A stretch of DNA of 64,000 bases from Shinella zoogloeoides (GTDB lineage: Bacteria; Pseudomonadota; Alphaproteobacteria; Rhizobiales; Rhizobiaceae). Of this stretch, positions 1 through 10,369 are shown piece after piece. The first letter of the stretch is position 1, and every line of letters begins with the position of its first letter. The stretch covers positions 3,633,501-3,697,500 of the forward strand of contig NZ_CP132311.1 in the NCBI RefSeq assembly GCF_030733845.1, written 5' to 3'. The notes below the pieces were generated by a model. The model had not been told where the DNA came from, searched no databases, and saw nothing but the letters and a program-made list of their open reading frames with translations. Both the position numbers and the translations under genes were made by a program.

Positions 1-1
1 C

Positions 2-2476
<2,475 letters not shown>

Positions 2477-2481
2477 CGAAG

Positions 2482-2510
2482 AGAGCCGCCGAAAGGCGGC
2501 TCTTTGGTTT
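2482..2510 (+). terminator. gyrB rho-independent terminator
   Basis: A 9-bp perfect stem (AGAGCCGCC at 2482-2490 with GGCGGCTCT at 2495-2503), a GAAA tetraloop and a T-rich tail. It lies 5 bases after the gyrB stop and between convergent gyrB and the nitroreductase gene. Confidence 0.9.
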
Positions 2511-2519
2511 CAGGGGTCG

Positions 2520-3113
2520 TCAGGAGACGAACCGCCCCTCCGAGATGAACTCGTCCACCGGCTTGCGCGTGCTCGGCACCTCGCGCTTCATGAGGTCTTC
2601 CGGCAGCGTCTCCTTCGGCGCGATCTTGCCGATGGCAAGACCGGCCTCGACGCGAAACCCGTCGGGAATGCCGAGGACTTCCATCGCCTTCGCGCGATCG
2701 ATGCCGCCCATGCCGTGGGCGTGGTAGCCGGCACGCGTCGCCTGCAGGGCAAGATAGGCCCAGGCCGCGCCGGTATCGAAGGCGTGGGTATAGATGGGCC
2801 GCATCTCGCCGTCGGCGTTTTTGCGGTGGGTCTGCGAGACGATGACGGCAAGTACGGAAGCCTTGTCGGCCCAGCGGCGGTTGCCCTCGTCCAGCGTGTT
2901 GTAGATCGTGTCGAAGGCCACAGTGCCGCGATGGCCGTAGATGAAGCGCCAGGGCTGGCCGTTGCCGGCCGAGGGCGCCCAGCGCGCCGCTTCGAACAGC
3001 GACAGCAGCGTGTCCTGCGGCATCGCCTCGCCGGTGAAGGCGCGGGGCGACCAGCGGTCGAGGAAAATGGGGTCGATGGCGTGGTCCGCCGAGCGGCCGG
3101 TGGGGTGGGTCAT
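2520..3113 (-). CDS. Nitroreductase family protein (FMN-dependent)
   Basis: A 197-aa flavoprotein of the nitroreductase fold, expected to bind FMN and reduce nitro, quinone or enone substrates with NAD(P)H in the cytoplasm. Visible family features are the N-terminal RWSPRAF segment (around residues 20-26, FMN phosphate contact), ARWAPSAGNGQPWRF (around 43-57), and the central GMGGID segment (around 134-139) near the flavin. Length is typical of the compact (about 200 aa) subgroup. It stands alone, convergent with gyrB and divergent from gabD, so context does not tell the substrate. The start is the ATG at 3113. Family assignment is secure; the physiological substrate is unknown. Confidence 0.88.
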   Translation of the reverse strand: MTHPTGRSADHAIDPIFLDRWSPRAFTGEAMPQDTLLSLFEAARWAPSAGNGQPWRFIYGHRGTVAFDTIYNTLDEGNRRWADKASVLAVIVSQTHRKNADGEMRPIYTHAFDTGAAWAYLALQATRAGYHAHGMGGIDRAKAMEVLGIPDGFRVEAGLAIGKIAPKETLPEDLMKREVPSTRKPVDEFISEGRFVS

Positions 3114-3191
3114 TGCAAGCCTCGCATGTCATGTCTGCGCGGCGACCTTAGACCCGCCGGCCCGCGCGGCGAAGCGGTAAAATCGCCGCTC

Positions 3192-3238
3192 TGTCGCATT
3201 GTCGAACGGGTGGCTGACGCAATATAACCCTTGCGACA
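3192..3238 (+). promoter_or_regulatory. Putative gabD promoter with inverted repeat
   Basis: A 7-bp inverted repeat, TGTCGCA at 3192-3198 and TGCGACA at 3232-3238, flanks a plausible sigma-70 promoter (TTGTCG at 3199-3204, about 17 bases, ATATAA at 3222-3227). It sits 34 bases before the gabD start. Operator function is inferred only from position and symmetry. Confidence 0.4.
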
Positions 3239-3271
3239 CATCACACGGCATCGCGAAAATGGGAGATATCG

Positions 3272-4723
3272 ATGAGCCTCAAAGACCCGAGCCTGCTCCG
3301 CCAGGCAGCCCTTGTCGGCACGCGCTGGATCGAAGCTGACGCCAGCGGCATTGCCGTGAAGAACCCGGCGACGGGCGAGCTCGTCGGCCATGTCCCGAAG
3401 CTCGGCGCCAAGGAAACCAGGGAAGCGATCGATGCGGCCGCCGAGGCCCAGAAGGGCTGGGCCGCCCGCACCGCCAAGGAACGCTCGGCCGTGCTGCGCA
3501 AGTGGTTCGAGCTGATGATCGAGAACAAGGACGATCTCGGCCGCATCCTGACCATGGAACAGGGCAAGCCGCTGGCCGAAGCCACCGGCGAGATCGTCTA
3601 CGGCGCCAGCTTTGTCGAATGGTTCGCCGAAGAAGCCCGCCGCCTCTACGGCGACATCGTGCCCGGCCACCAGAAGGACAAGCGCATCCTCGTGATGAAG
3701 CAGCCGATCGGCGTCGTCGCGGCCATCACGCCCTGGAACTTCCCCAACGCCATGATCACCCGCAAGGCCGGCCCCGCCTTCGCCGCCGGTTGCGCCATGG
3801 TGCTGAAGCCCGCCTCGCAGACGCCCTTCTCGGCGATCGCCATAGCCATCCTCGCCGAGCGAGCCGGCCTGCCCGCCGGCCTCTTCTCGGTCATCACCGG
3901 CTCGGCCCGCGAGATCGGCGCGGAAATGACCGCCAACCCGACCGTGCGCAAGCTCACCTTCACCGGCTCGACGGAAATCGGCGCCGAGCTCTACAAGCAG
4001 TGCGCGCCGACCATCAAGAAGCTCGGTCTGGAGCTGGGCGGCAATGCGCCCTTCATCGTCTTCGACGATGCAGATCTCGACGCCGCCGTCGAAGGCGCGC
4101 TGATCGCGAAGTTCCGCAACAACGGCCAGACCTGCGTGTGCGCCAACCGGCTCTACGTGCAGGAAGGCGTCTATGACGCCTTCTCGGAAAAGCTCGCCGC
4201 CGCCGTCGGCAAGCTGAAGACCGGCAACGGGTTCGACGAAGGCGTCATCCTCGGCCCGCTGATCGACACGGCGGCGCTGGAAAAGGTGGAGGAGCACGTT
4301 TCCGACGCGCTGAAAAAAGGTGGCCGCGTCGTACAGGGCGGAAAGCGCCATGCGCTCGGCGGCACCTTCTACGAGGCGACCGTTATTGCCGACGTCACGC
4401 CCGACATGGCCGTCGCCCGGGAAGAGACGTTCGGCCCCGTCGCCCCGCTCTTCCGCTTCAAGGACGAGGACGACGTCATCGCCCAGGCCAACGACACGGA
4501 GTTCGGTCTTGCCTCCTATTTCTACGCCAAGGAGCTGTCGCGGGTCTTCCGCGTCGCCGAGGCGCTGGAATACGGCATGGTCGGCGTCAATACGGGTCTC
4601 ATCTCGACGGCTGAAGCACCCTTCGGCGGCGTAAAACTCTCCGGCCTCGGCCGCGAGGGCTCGCGCTACGGCATCGAGGAATTCACCGAGATCAAATATG
4701 TCTGCCTCGGCGGCATCGCCTGA
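3272..4723 (+). CDS. gabD: NAD(P)-dependent succinate-semialdehyde dehydrogenase
   Basis: Oxidises succinate semialdehyde to succinate, feeding the TCA cycle from GABA or from HpaI-type aldol cleavage. The 483-aa product matches the GabD class: MKQPIGVVAAITPWNFP cofactor region, FTGSTEIG near residue 230, general-base Glu in LELGGNAPFIVF, catalytic Cys in NNGQTCVCANR near residue 288, and a C terminus with GGVKLSGLGREGSRYG and EIKYVC that is diagnostic for SSADH I. The start at 3272 follows a GGGAG ribosome site. The next gene encodes an HpcH/HpaI aldolase, whose classical reaction releases succinate semialdehyde, so the two may be sequential enzymes, although a strong hairpin separates them. 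A related aldehyde such as lactaldehyde remains possible. Confidence 0.92.
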   Translation: MSLKDPSLLRQAALVGTRWIEADASGIAVKNPATGELVGHVPKLGAKETREAIDAAAEAQKGWAARTAKERSAVLRKWFELMIENKDDLGRILTMEQGKPLAEATGEIVYGASFVEWFAEEARRLYGDIVPGHQKDKRILVMKQPIGVVAAITPWNFPNAMITRKAGPAFAAGCAMVLKPASQTPFSAIAIAILAERAGLPAGLFSVITGSAREIGAEMTANPTVRKLTFTGSTEIGAELYKQCAPTIKKLGLELGGNAPFIVFDDADLDAAVEGALIAKFRNNGQTCVCANRLYVQEGVYDAFSEKLAAAVGKLKTGNGFDEGVILGPLIDTAALEKVEEHVSDALKKGGRVVQGGKRHALGGTFYEATVIADVTPDMAVAREETFGPVAPLFRFKDEDDVIAQANDTEFGLASYFYAKELSRVFRVAEALEYGMVGVNTGLISTAEAPFGGVKLSGLGREGSRYGIEEFTEIKYVCLGGIA

Positions 4724-4740
4724 GCGCAGTGACTCATAAG

Positions 4741-4774
4741 ATCCGGCCGGCATCGTCCGGCCGGATGTCTTTTT
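4741..4774 (+). terminator. Terminator between gabD and the aldolase gene
   Basis: A perfect 10-bp stem (ATCCGGCCGG at 4741-4750 with CCGGCCGGAT at 4757-4766), a 6-base loop and a GTCTTTTT tail. It lies upstream of the GTG start at 4792, inside the region that an upstream ATG at 4729 would make coding, which argues for the GTG start. It should limit read-through from gabD. Confidence 0.85.
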
Positions 4775-4791
4775 GCGGAAGAGGAAAGATC

Positions 4792-5589
4792 GTGGCAGCA
4801 CCGAAAAACACCTTCAAGGCCGCACTTCGCGAGGGCCGTTTCCAGCTCGGCCTGTGGGCGGCGCTCGGTAGTGCCTATGCGACGGAAATCCTCTCCACCA
4901 GCGGCTATGACTGGCTGCTGATCGACGGCGAGCACGGCCCGAACGATATGCCGCTGATCAGCGCGCAGATCGGGGCGCTGCGCCATTCGCAAACCCATGC
5001 CATGGTGCGCCCGCCGATGGGCGAGGCCTGGATTCTCAAGCAGCTGCTCGACCAGGGCGCCCAGACCTTCCTGATCCCGATGGTCCAATCGGCGGCAGAG
5101 GCGCAGGCGCTGGTGCGCGCCCTGCGCTATCCGCCGCACGGCATCCGCGGCGTGGGTGCCGGCCTCGGCCGGGCGAGCGATTTCAACCGCACGCCTGATT
5201 ACATCACGACCGCCAATGACGAAATCTGCCTGATCGTGCAGGTGGAGAACCGGGCGGGCCTTGCGGCGGTCGACGAGATCGCCGCCGTCGAGGGCGTCGA
5301 CGGTATCTTCATCGGCCCGTCGGACCTCGCCGCCGACATGGGCCATCTCGGCAATCCCGGCGCGCCGGAGGTTCTGGAAGCCGTCACCCACATCTTCGAG
5401 CGCACAAGGGCGCACGGCAAGGCTCGCGGCATCATGACCGTCTCGCTGCCGCAGGCCGAGGTCTACCGCGATCTCGGCGCGGACTTCATGGCGATCGGCA
5501 CCGACGTCAACTGCCTCGTATCGGCGGTGGACAATCTGCGCCGCCGCTTCCTTGGCGAAGAGATGGCGAAAAGCGGTGGCGGTTACTGA
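4792..5589 (+). CDS. HpcH/HpaI-family class II aldolase (2-oxo-3-deoxy acid type)
   Basis: Metal-dependent retro-aldolase that splits 4-hydroxy-2-oxo acids into pyruvate and an aldehyde. The 265-aa protein carries the whole HpaI active site: the catalytic His in LIDGEHGPND, Arg in VRPPMG, the metal-ligand Glu in VQVENRAGL and the metal-ligand Asp in IGPSDLAADMG. Family members cleave 4-hydroxy-2-oxoheptanedioate (HpaI), 2-keto-3-deoxyglucarate (GarL) or 2-keto-3-deoxy-rhamnonate/fuconate (RhmA), so the exact substrate is unresolved. GTG at 4792 is chosen because a GAGGAAAG ribosome site precedes it and a terminator hairpin lies upstream. The gene's end overlaps the end of the convergent oxidoreductase gene by 7 bases. 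Confidence 0.87.
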   Translation: MAAPKNTFKAALREGRFQLGLWAALGSAYATEILSTSGYDWLLIDGEHGPNDMPLISAQIGALRHSQTHAMVRPPMGEAWILKQLLDQGAQTFLIPMVQSAAEAQALVRALRYPPHGIRGVGAGLGRASDFNRTPDYITTANDEICLIVQVENRAGLAAVDEIAAVEGVDGIFIGPSDLAADMGHLGNPGAPEVLEAVTHIFERTRAHGKARGIMTVSLPQAEVYRDLGADFMAIGTDVNCLVSAVDNLRRRFLGEEMAKSGGGY

Positions 5590-6674
5590 CCGCTGGCGAT
5601 ATCCAGAAGCACCGGCATCGGCACGTCCGGCGTCCATGCGTGGAAGTCCACGATGCGGCGAACCAGCTTTTCGGCGTGATGGTTGGCGATGTCGCGCAGG
5701 CGATGCTCGAGGAAAGGATTGTCGAAGCGCTCAAGCGTTGCGGCGACATAGGCTTCAGCCTCTTTCGCCAAACCTTTAGCCGCAAAACCGGGAACGACCT
5801 CGTCGCGATAGATCGAAAGCAGCCGCTGCCGGACGTCGCCGTCACGCAACATCGCCTTCACCGTCTCGCTCGCCGGCCGGTTCTCCTTCATCCAGATATC
5901 CGCCAGCACCGTATGGCCGAGATTGAGGATATGCAGCTTGAGCTTCTCATAGGGCGTCAGGTCATCGACAAGGAGAATGGCCGGGTGCCTGCACGGCATC
6001 GTCAGGCCCGGCTGCTGTTCGATCGCCCAGAGCGCATAGGGTTCCGCCACTGCGCCGGCCGGTTCGATGGGTTCGGAAACGATCCGGTCCACCAATGTGT
6101 TTGCCCAGACCACATCCCTTGACAGCCAATCCCTGAAGTCAGACTCCGGGTAACGATCGGCCTGAAGGTCGAGGATCAGTTTCTTCAAGACCTCGCCGTT
6201 CCGCGAAACGAGTTCGCAGGGCAGCACGGTCAGCCCGCGGCGGTTCGCCTGAAATCGATCGTGGAGAAGCGCAAGCAGCTTGCCGGGAAAGGACGCCGGC
6301 ACCGGACCGGCGCAATCACCCGTTTCCACCTTGTAGCCGGTATCGCCCGTATTCGACAGGACGACTTCGGCCTCCTCGCTGAAAACCCGTTTCACCGCGT
6401 CCCAGTCGGTTGCCGTGGAAAGTGCGCGCGCGACACTGGTGATCTTTTGCTCCCGCTCGATATCCCGGCCATCCTGGCGACCGCGGATGATCACCGGATA
6501 GCCGCCGGGGACCGCGAAGGCGGCCAGCCGGCCGGCGCGTTCCGGCGACCCGGTGGTCTGGATGATGGTGATGCGGCCGAGCGCCTCGCCCCGTTCCAGC
6601 GCCTCGCTGACGAAAAGGTCCGCATGGGCCTGCAGGAAGCGGCTGGTTCCGAATTGCAGGATGGGCGTCGCCAT
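5583..6674 (-). CDS. Mannitol-dehydrogenase-family oxidoreductase (tagaturonate/fructuronate reductase type)
   Basis: NAD-dependent polyol or uronate oxidoreductase. The N terminus ILQFGTSRFLQAHAD is the Rossmann nucleotide site in the form seen in altronate/mannonate oxidoreductases, and KLKLHILNLGHT near residue 240 holds the family's catalytic Lys-Asn-His arrangement. At 363 aa it is shorter than the usual 450-490 aa of UxaB, UxuB and mannitol dehydrogenase, so it is a compact subgroup and the substrate should not be transferred from those enzymes. It lies 10 bases downstream of the GntR gene on the same strand and is probably co-transcribed with it. Start ATG at 6674. Confidence 0.82.
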   Translation of the reverse strand: MATPILQFGTSRFLQAHADLFVSEALERGEALGRITIIQTTGSPERAGRLAAFAVPGGYPVIIRGRQDGRDIEREQKITSVARALSTATDWDAVKRVFSEEAEVVLSNTGDTGYKVETGDCAGPVPASFPGKLLALLHDRFQANRRGLTVLPCELVSRNGEVLKKLILDLQADRYPESDFRDWLSRDVVWANTLVDRIVSEPIEPAGAVAEPYALWAIEQQPGLTMPCRHPAILLVDDLTPYEKLKLHILNLGHTVLADIWMKENRPASETVKAMLRDGDVRQRLLSIYRDEVVPGFAAKGLAKEAEAYVAATLERFDNPFLEHRLRDIANHHAEKLVRRIVDFHAWTPDVPMPVLLDIASGQ

Positions 6675-6684
6675 GGCGTCCTCG

Positions 6685-7563
6685 TCAGTTGATGGATTGC
6701 AGCAGGGTTTCGCGGGCGGATTTCAGGTGCTGCCGGCAGGCATGTTCGATTTCGTCCCGGTCACGGGAACGCAGCGCCGCGATATAGGCGAGATGCTCTT
6801 CCAGCGCCCGCGCGTTGCGTGCGCGCGCATTCGTCTTGTTCCACTGGTAGTGATAGTGGAAGACGATGGCGATGACGTCGTAGAAATCCACGATGAAGCG
6901 GTTCTTCGAGGCGCGGTGCACCAGCAGGTGAAAGCGTTCGTCCAGTTCGGAGAAATCCAGGTAACGATTGTCGATATCGGCAAGAATGGCGTGGTGCACC
7001 GCCTCGATCGCGTCGAGTTCCCGCCAGGCCGGATGATCCTCCGGCAGATGCGCGAAGGCGGCGGCCGAGCGCAGCTCGAACATTTCGCGCACCTCCGTCA
7101 GTTCCAGCGCGAACTCGCGCGTGAAACCCTTCAGCACCCAATGGCTGTTCGGCCGCTTCTCGATGAGCCCGAAGCGGCTGAAGCGGATCAGGAATTCGCG
7201 CACGCTCGTCGTGCCGATGCCGATCTCGCGGGCGAGCTCCAGCTCGTTGATCTGCATGCCCGGCTGGGCGCCGCCGTCGAGAATCCGGCGCATGAAGCTG
7301 CGTTCGATGATCTCGGAGAGCGAATCCGTCTCCTCCGTCGGAAAGTAGTCGGCGGCGACGGGCTGGCGCAGCACGATCTTGCGCCGCTTCTCCCAGGCGA
7401 TCAGCCCGACGTCCTCGAGCCGGGTCAGGATCGCCCGCACGGTGGTGCGGCTGACGCCGAGCGTCGCGCCGAGTTCCGGCTCGGACGGCAGGCTCGCCGT
7501 CTGCTCCAGCAGCTTGACGCAGCGATTGAAGGCGTCCTTGAAGACGGTGTTTTGCTTGGCCAT
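6685..7563 (-). CDS. GntR-family (FCD) regulator with two tandem winged-helix domains
   Basis: Transcription factor likely controlling the surrounding catabolic genes in response to a sugar or sugar acid. In the 292-aa product, residues 7-66 form one winged helix-turn-helix (LPSEPELGATLGVSRTTVR), residues about 80-147 form a second GntR-type one (INELELAREIGIGTTSVREF), and residues 150-285 form an FCD ligand domain with the metal-binding set visible in DERFHLLVHR, EEHLAY and ACRQHL. Most FadR/FCD proteins have only one DNA-binding domain. ATG at 7563 is chosen because the upstream extension has no domain content and overlaps the divergent promoter. It is divergent from the aldo/keto reductase gene and probably autoregulates through the motif at 7681-7701. 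Confidence 0.85.
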   Translation of the reverse strand: MAKQNTVFKDAFNRCVKLLEQTASLPSEPELGATLGVSRTTVRAILTRLEDVGLIAWEKRRKIVLRQPVAADYFPTEETDSLSEIIERSFMRRILDGGAQPGMQINELELAREIGIGTTSVREFLIRFSRFGLIEKRPNSHWVLKGFTREFALELTEVREMFELRSAAAFAHLPEDHPAWRELDAIEAVHHAILADIDNRYLDFSELDERFHLLVHRASKNRFIVDFYDVIAIVFHYHYQWNKTNARARNARALEEHLAYIAALRSRDRDEIEHACRQHLKSARETLLQSIN

Positions 7564-7666
7564 GAATACCGCCGGTTGTTGTGTTTCGCGGTGCCTTACG
7601 GTCTGGCCGGGTAAATGACCAGCCAACCGGCCGCATGCCCGCTTCCACCTTTTTGCATAATAGCCA

Positions 7667-7701
7667 TTGACGCCGATCTGTCTATTGTCGATAAAAGACA
7701 A
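7667..7701 (+). promoter_or_regulatory. Promoter with putative GntR operator upstream of the aldo/keto reductase gene
   Basis: A good sigma-70 promoter, TTGACG (7667-7672), 17 bases, GATAAA (7690-7695), overlaps an inverted repeat TTGTC (7685-7689) and GACAA (7697-7701). The 13-mer TCGATAAAAGACA (7688-7700) recurs in opposite orientation upstream of the substrate-binding-protein gene at 9281-9293. Binding by the divergent GntR regulator is inferred. Confidence 0.6.
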
Positions 7702-7736
7702 ATTGGGAGCGCGAGGAAGTCAGGCGCGGAGGAGCG

Positions 7737-8756
7737 ATGAAGACGCGGACGATCGGCAGGACGGACCTCGCCGTGACCGAGTACAGTTTCGGCACGGCCC
7801 CGCTCGGCGGCCTCTACCGGGCCTGCCCGCGCGATGTCGCCATGGCGACGCTTCAGGCCGCCTGGGACGAGGGCCTGCGCTACTTCGACACCGCGCCCTG
7901 GTACGGTTTCGGCCGGGCGGAGCGCACGGTCGGCGATTTCCTGGGTGACAGGCCGAAGGGCAGCTATGTGCTGTCCACGAAGGTCGGGCGGGTGATGATG
8001 CCGGTGCCCGACGACAAGGTTCCCGATTACGGCTTCGTCGATCCGCTGCCCTTCGATGCCCGCTACGACTACAGCTATGACGGCATCATGCGCTGCGTCG
8101 AGCAGAGCTATGCCCGGCTCGGGCTGAACCGGATCGACATCCTCTATGTGCACGATATCGGCGTCTACACCCATGGTGCGGAGCGCAATGCCGTCTACCT
8201 CCGCCAATTGTTCGAATCCGGCTTGAAGGCGCTTGCCGAACTCAAGTCGTCAGGCACGATCAAGGCTTACGGGCTCGGCGTGAACGAGGTGCCGGTCTGC
8301 CTTGACGTGATGCGCGAGGCCGACATCGACTGCATCCTGCTTGCCGGCCGCTACACGCTGCTGGATCGCTCCGCCGTGAAGGAACTGCTGCCGCTTTGCG
8401 AGACGAAGGGCACGTCGCTGGTCGTCGGCGGCGTCTTCAATTCGGGCATCCTTGCGACCGGGCCGGTCGAGGGCTCGCATTTCGACTACATGCCTGCAAC
8501 GCCGGAGGTCGCCGGCAAGGTCGGTGCGATGATGGAGATAGCGGAAAGGAACGGCGTGCCGCTGGCGGCGCCCGCTCTGCACTTCCCGCTGCAGCATCCC
8601 GCCGTCGCCTCGGTGCTGCTGGGAACGGCGCGGCCGGAGAGCCTGCGCCGCAACATGGCGCTCGCCCGGATGGCGCTGCCGAACGATATTTATCCGGCTT
8701 TTGAGCCCTATACGCTGGTGGCGCCAGCGCTCGGGCTTGACGCCGTCAGGCAATAG
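7737..8756 (+). CDS. Aldo/keto reductase, D-threo-aldose (L-fucose) 1-dehydrogenase type
   Basis: Predicted NAD(P)-dependent oxidation of an aldose such as L-fucose, D-arabinose or L-galactose to its lactone. The 339-aa product is an (alpha/beta)8 aldo/keto reductase: the catalytic Asp-Tyr region YFDTAPWYGFGRAE near residue 53, the catalytic Lys in LSTKVGRVM near residue 81 and the His in ILYVHDIG near residue 139. The long insert after VMMPVPDD is usual in the fucose-dehydrogenase group. The next gene is a FucU-type mutarotase, which supports a fucose-like substrate. GAGGAGCG precedes the ATG at 7737. It is the first gene after the putative operator-promoter. Confidence 0.85.
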   Translation: MKTRTIGRTDLAVTEYSFGTAPLGGLYRACPRDVAMATLQAAWDEGLRYFDTAPWYGFGRAERTVGDFLGDRPKGSYVLSTKVGRVMMPVPDDKVPDYGFVDPLPFDARYDYSYDGIMRCVEQSYARLGLNRIDILYVHDIGVYTHGAERNAVYLRQLFESGLKALAELKSSGTIKAYGLGVNEVPVCLDVMREADIDCILLAGRYTLLDRSAVKELLPLCETKGTSLVVGGVFNSGILATGPVEGSHFDYMPATPEVAGKVGAMMEIAERNGVPLAAPALHFPLQHPAVASVLLGTARPESLRRNMALARMALPNDIYPAFEPYTLVAPALGLDAVRQ

Positions 8757-8776
8757 CGGCCGGAAAGGATCGGACC

Positions 8777-9223
8777 ATGTTGAAAGGCATTCATCCCCTG
8801 CTCGGTCCCGATCTCCTGCATGCGATGCGGACCATGGGTCATGGCGACGACATCGTCATCGCGGACGCCAATTTTCCGGCGGGCCTCCTCGGCCCGAAGG
8901 TCATCCGGGCGGACGGCGTGGATGCGGTCTCGATGGCCGAGGCGATCCTTTCGCATATGCCACTCGATACCTTCGTGCCGCAAGCCGCCTGGCGCATGGA
9001 AGTCGTCGGAGATCCCGCGGCGGTGCCGAAGATCTGCGTGACCTTCCAGGCGCTTGTTCATCGTCTGGCCGGCGATTTCACGGTCCACGCGGTCGAACGC
9101 TTCGCCTTTTACGAAATGGCCAGGAAGGCCGCCTGCATCGTCGCAACCACCGAATTCCGCCTCTATGGCAATCTTGTCTTGAAGAAGGGTGTGCTGCACC
9201 CGCATGAGGTCTTCCGGGCCTAG
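8777..9223 (+). CDS. fucU: RbsD/FucU-family sugar mutarotase
   Basis: Interconverts alpha and beta anomers of a sugar (L-fucose in E. coli FucU) so that the anomer-specific enzyme downstream is not limiting. The 148-aa product has the family N terminus LKGIHPLLGPDLLHAMRTMG, with the conserved catalytic His in GHGDDIVIADANFP, and the C-terminal FRLYGNLVLKKG, as in FucU rather than RbsD. It starts 20 bases after the aldo/keto reductase stop with a GGAAAGGA ribosome site, so the two form one transcription unit. It pairs naturally with an aldose 1-dehydrogenase. Confidence 0.88.
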   Translation: MLKGIHPLLGPDLLHAMRTMGHGDDIVIADANFPAGLLGPKVIRADGVDAVSMAEAILSHMPLDTFVPQAAWRMEVVGDPAAVPKICVTFQALVHRLAGDFTVHAVERFAFYEMARKAACIVATTEFRLYGNLVLKKGVLHPHEVFRA

Positions 9224-9268
9224 CATCCGGCCGTCAACGCCCGCCCTTTGGCAGGGCCGCACGAAGCT

Positions 9269-9300
9269 TGCCGCATTGAATGTCTTTTATCGATAAGGAT
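9269..9300 (+). promoter_or_regulatory. Putative second promoter/operator of the sugar island
   Basis: TTGCCG (9269-9274), 17 bases, GATAAG (9292-9297) overlaps the perfect palindrome TTATCGATAA (9288-9297). Read on the minus strand, 9281-9293 contains the same TCGATAAAAGACA 13-mer found at 7688-7700. This suggests joint control of the reductase/mutarotase and ABC importer units by one regulator. Confidence 0.55.
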
Positions 9301-9367
9301 CGTCCCGTCCGCTTCCTGCGGCACGATCCGGCAAGGAGGACAGGGAGCACCAGAGAGGAGAATCCAG

Positions 9368-10354
9368 ATGAGCATTGTAAGATCGCTTCTGTCTCGCCGC
9401 GCCTTCACGGCGCTTGGCTGTGCCGCCGTCCTCGCCACCATGACCCCCGGCGCGTCCCTCGCGCAGGACGTCACCATCCCCATCATCGTCAAGGACACGA
9501 CGTCCTTCTACTGGCAGATCGTTCTGGCCGGCGCGCGCGCCGCCGGCAAGGATCTCGGCGTCAACGTGCCGGAACTCGGCGCGCAGTCGGAATCCGACAT
9601 CAACGGCCAGATCAGCATTCTCGAAAACGCCGTTGCCGGCAGCCCGGCCGCCGTCGTCATCTCGCCGACGGAGTTCAAGGCGCTCGGCAAGCCGGTCGAC
9701 GAAGCGGCCAAGTCCGTGCCGATCATCGGCATCGACTCGGCGGCCGATTCCAAGGCCTTCACCTCGTTCCTGACGACCGACAACGTGCAGGGCGGCCGCA
9801 TCGCGGCCGACGGCCTTGCCGCCGCCATCAAGGCGGCGACCGGCAAGGAAGAGGGCGAGATCGCCATCATCACCAGCCTGCCGGGCGTCGGCTCACTCGA
9901 CCAGCGCCGCGAAGGCTTCCTGGATCAGATCAAGACGAAATATCCGGGCTTCACGGTGGTCGCGGACAAATATGCGGACGGCCAGGCCACCACCGGCCTC
10001 AACATGATGACCGACCTCATCACCGCCAATCCCAACCTTGTCGGCGTCTTCGCCTCCAACCTCATCATGGCGCAGGGCGTCGGCCAGGCGATCGCCGAGA
10101 ACAAGCTTGGCGACAAGATCAAGGTCATCGGTTTCGACAGCGACGAGAAGACCGTCGGCTTCCTCAAGGAAGGCGTGCTCGCCGGTCTCGTCGTGCAGGA
10201 CCCGTACCGCATGGGTTATGACGGCGTGAAGACGGCGCTCGCGGTCTCCAAGGGCGAAAAGGTCGAGGCCTTCGTCGATACCGGCGCCAATCTCGTGACC
10301 AAGGACAACATGGCCGATCCGAAGATCGACGCGCTGCTGAACCCGAAAATCTGA
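9368..10354 (+). CDS. Sugar ABC transporter periplasmic substrate-binding protein
   Basis: Periplasmic receptor of the RbsB/XylF type (peripla_BP_4) that captures a monosaccharide for the importer encoded by the next two genes. The 328-aa product begins with a signal peptide (RRAFTALGCAAVLATMTPG, cleavage near ALAQD at about residue 33), then the two-lobed fold with IPIIVKDTTSFYWQIVLAG, NAVAGSPAAVVISPTEF and GVFASNLIMAQG. An upstream in-frame ATG at 9248 is rejected because 9368 has a GAGAGGAG ribosome site and gives a proper signal peptide. Two Arg at the start could also suit Tat export. The ligand cannot be read from sequence; fucose-like sugars are suggested by fucU. Confidence 0.92.
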   Translation: MSIVRSLLSRRAFTALGCAAVLATMTPGASLAQDVTIPIIVKDTTSFYWQIVLAGARAAGKDLGVNVPELGAQSESDINGQISILENAVAGSPAAVVISPTEFKALGKPVDEAAKSVPIIGIDSAADSKAFTSFLTTDNVQGGRIAADGLAAAIKAATGKEEGEIAIITSLPGVGSLDQRREGFLDQIKTKYPGFTVVADKYADGQATTGLNMMTDLITANPNLVGVFASNLIMAQGVGQAIAENKLGDKIKVIGFDSDEKTVGFLKEGVLAGLVVQDPYRMGYDGVKTALAVSKGEKVEAFVDTGANLVTKDNMADPKIDALLNPKI

Positions 10355-10369
10355 TCGTTTGACCATGAC

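Noticed and set aside
3110..4801. Long antisense frame opposite gabD
   Set aside because: A high-GC shadow of a clearly coding gene; composition follows the complementary frame of gabD and no motif is seen. The same applies to long antisense frames over addAB, glcB, hslU and pckA.
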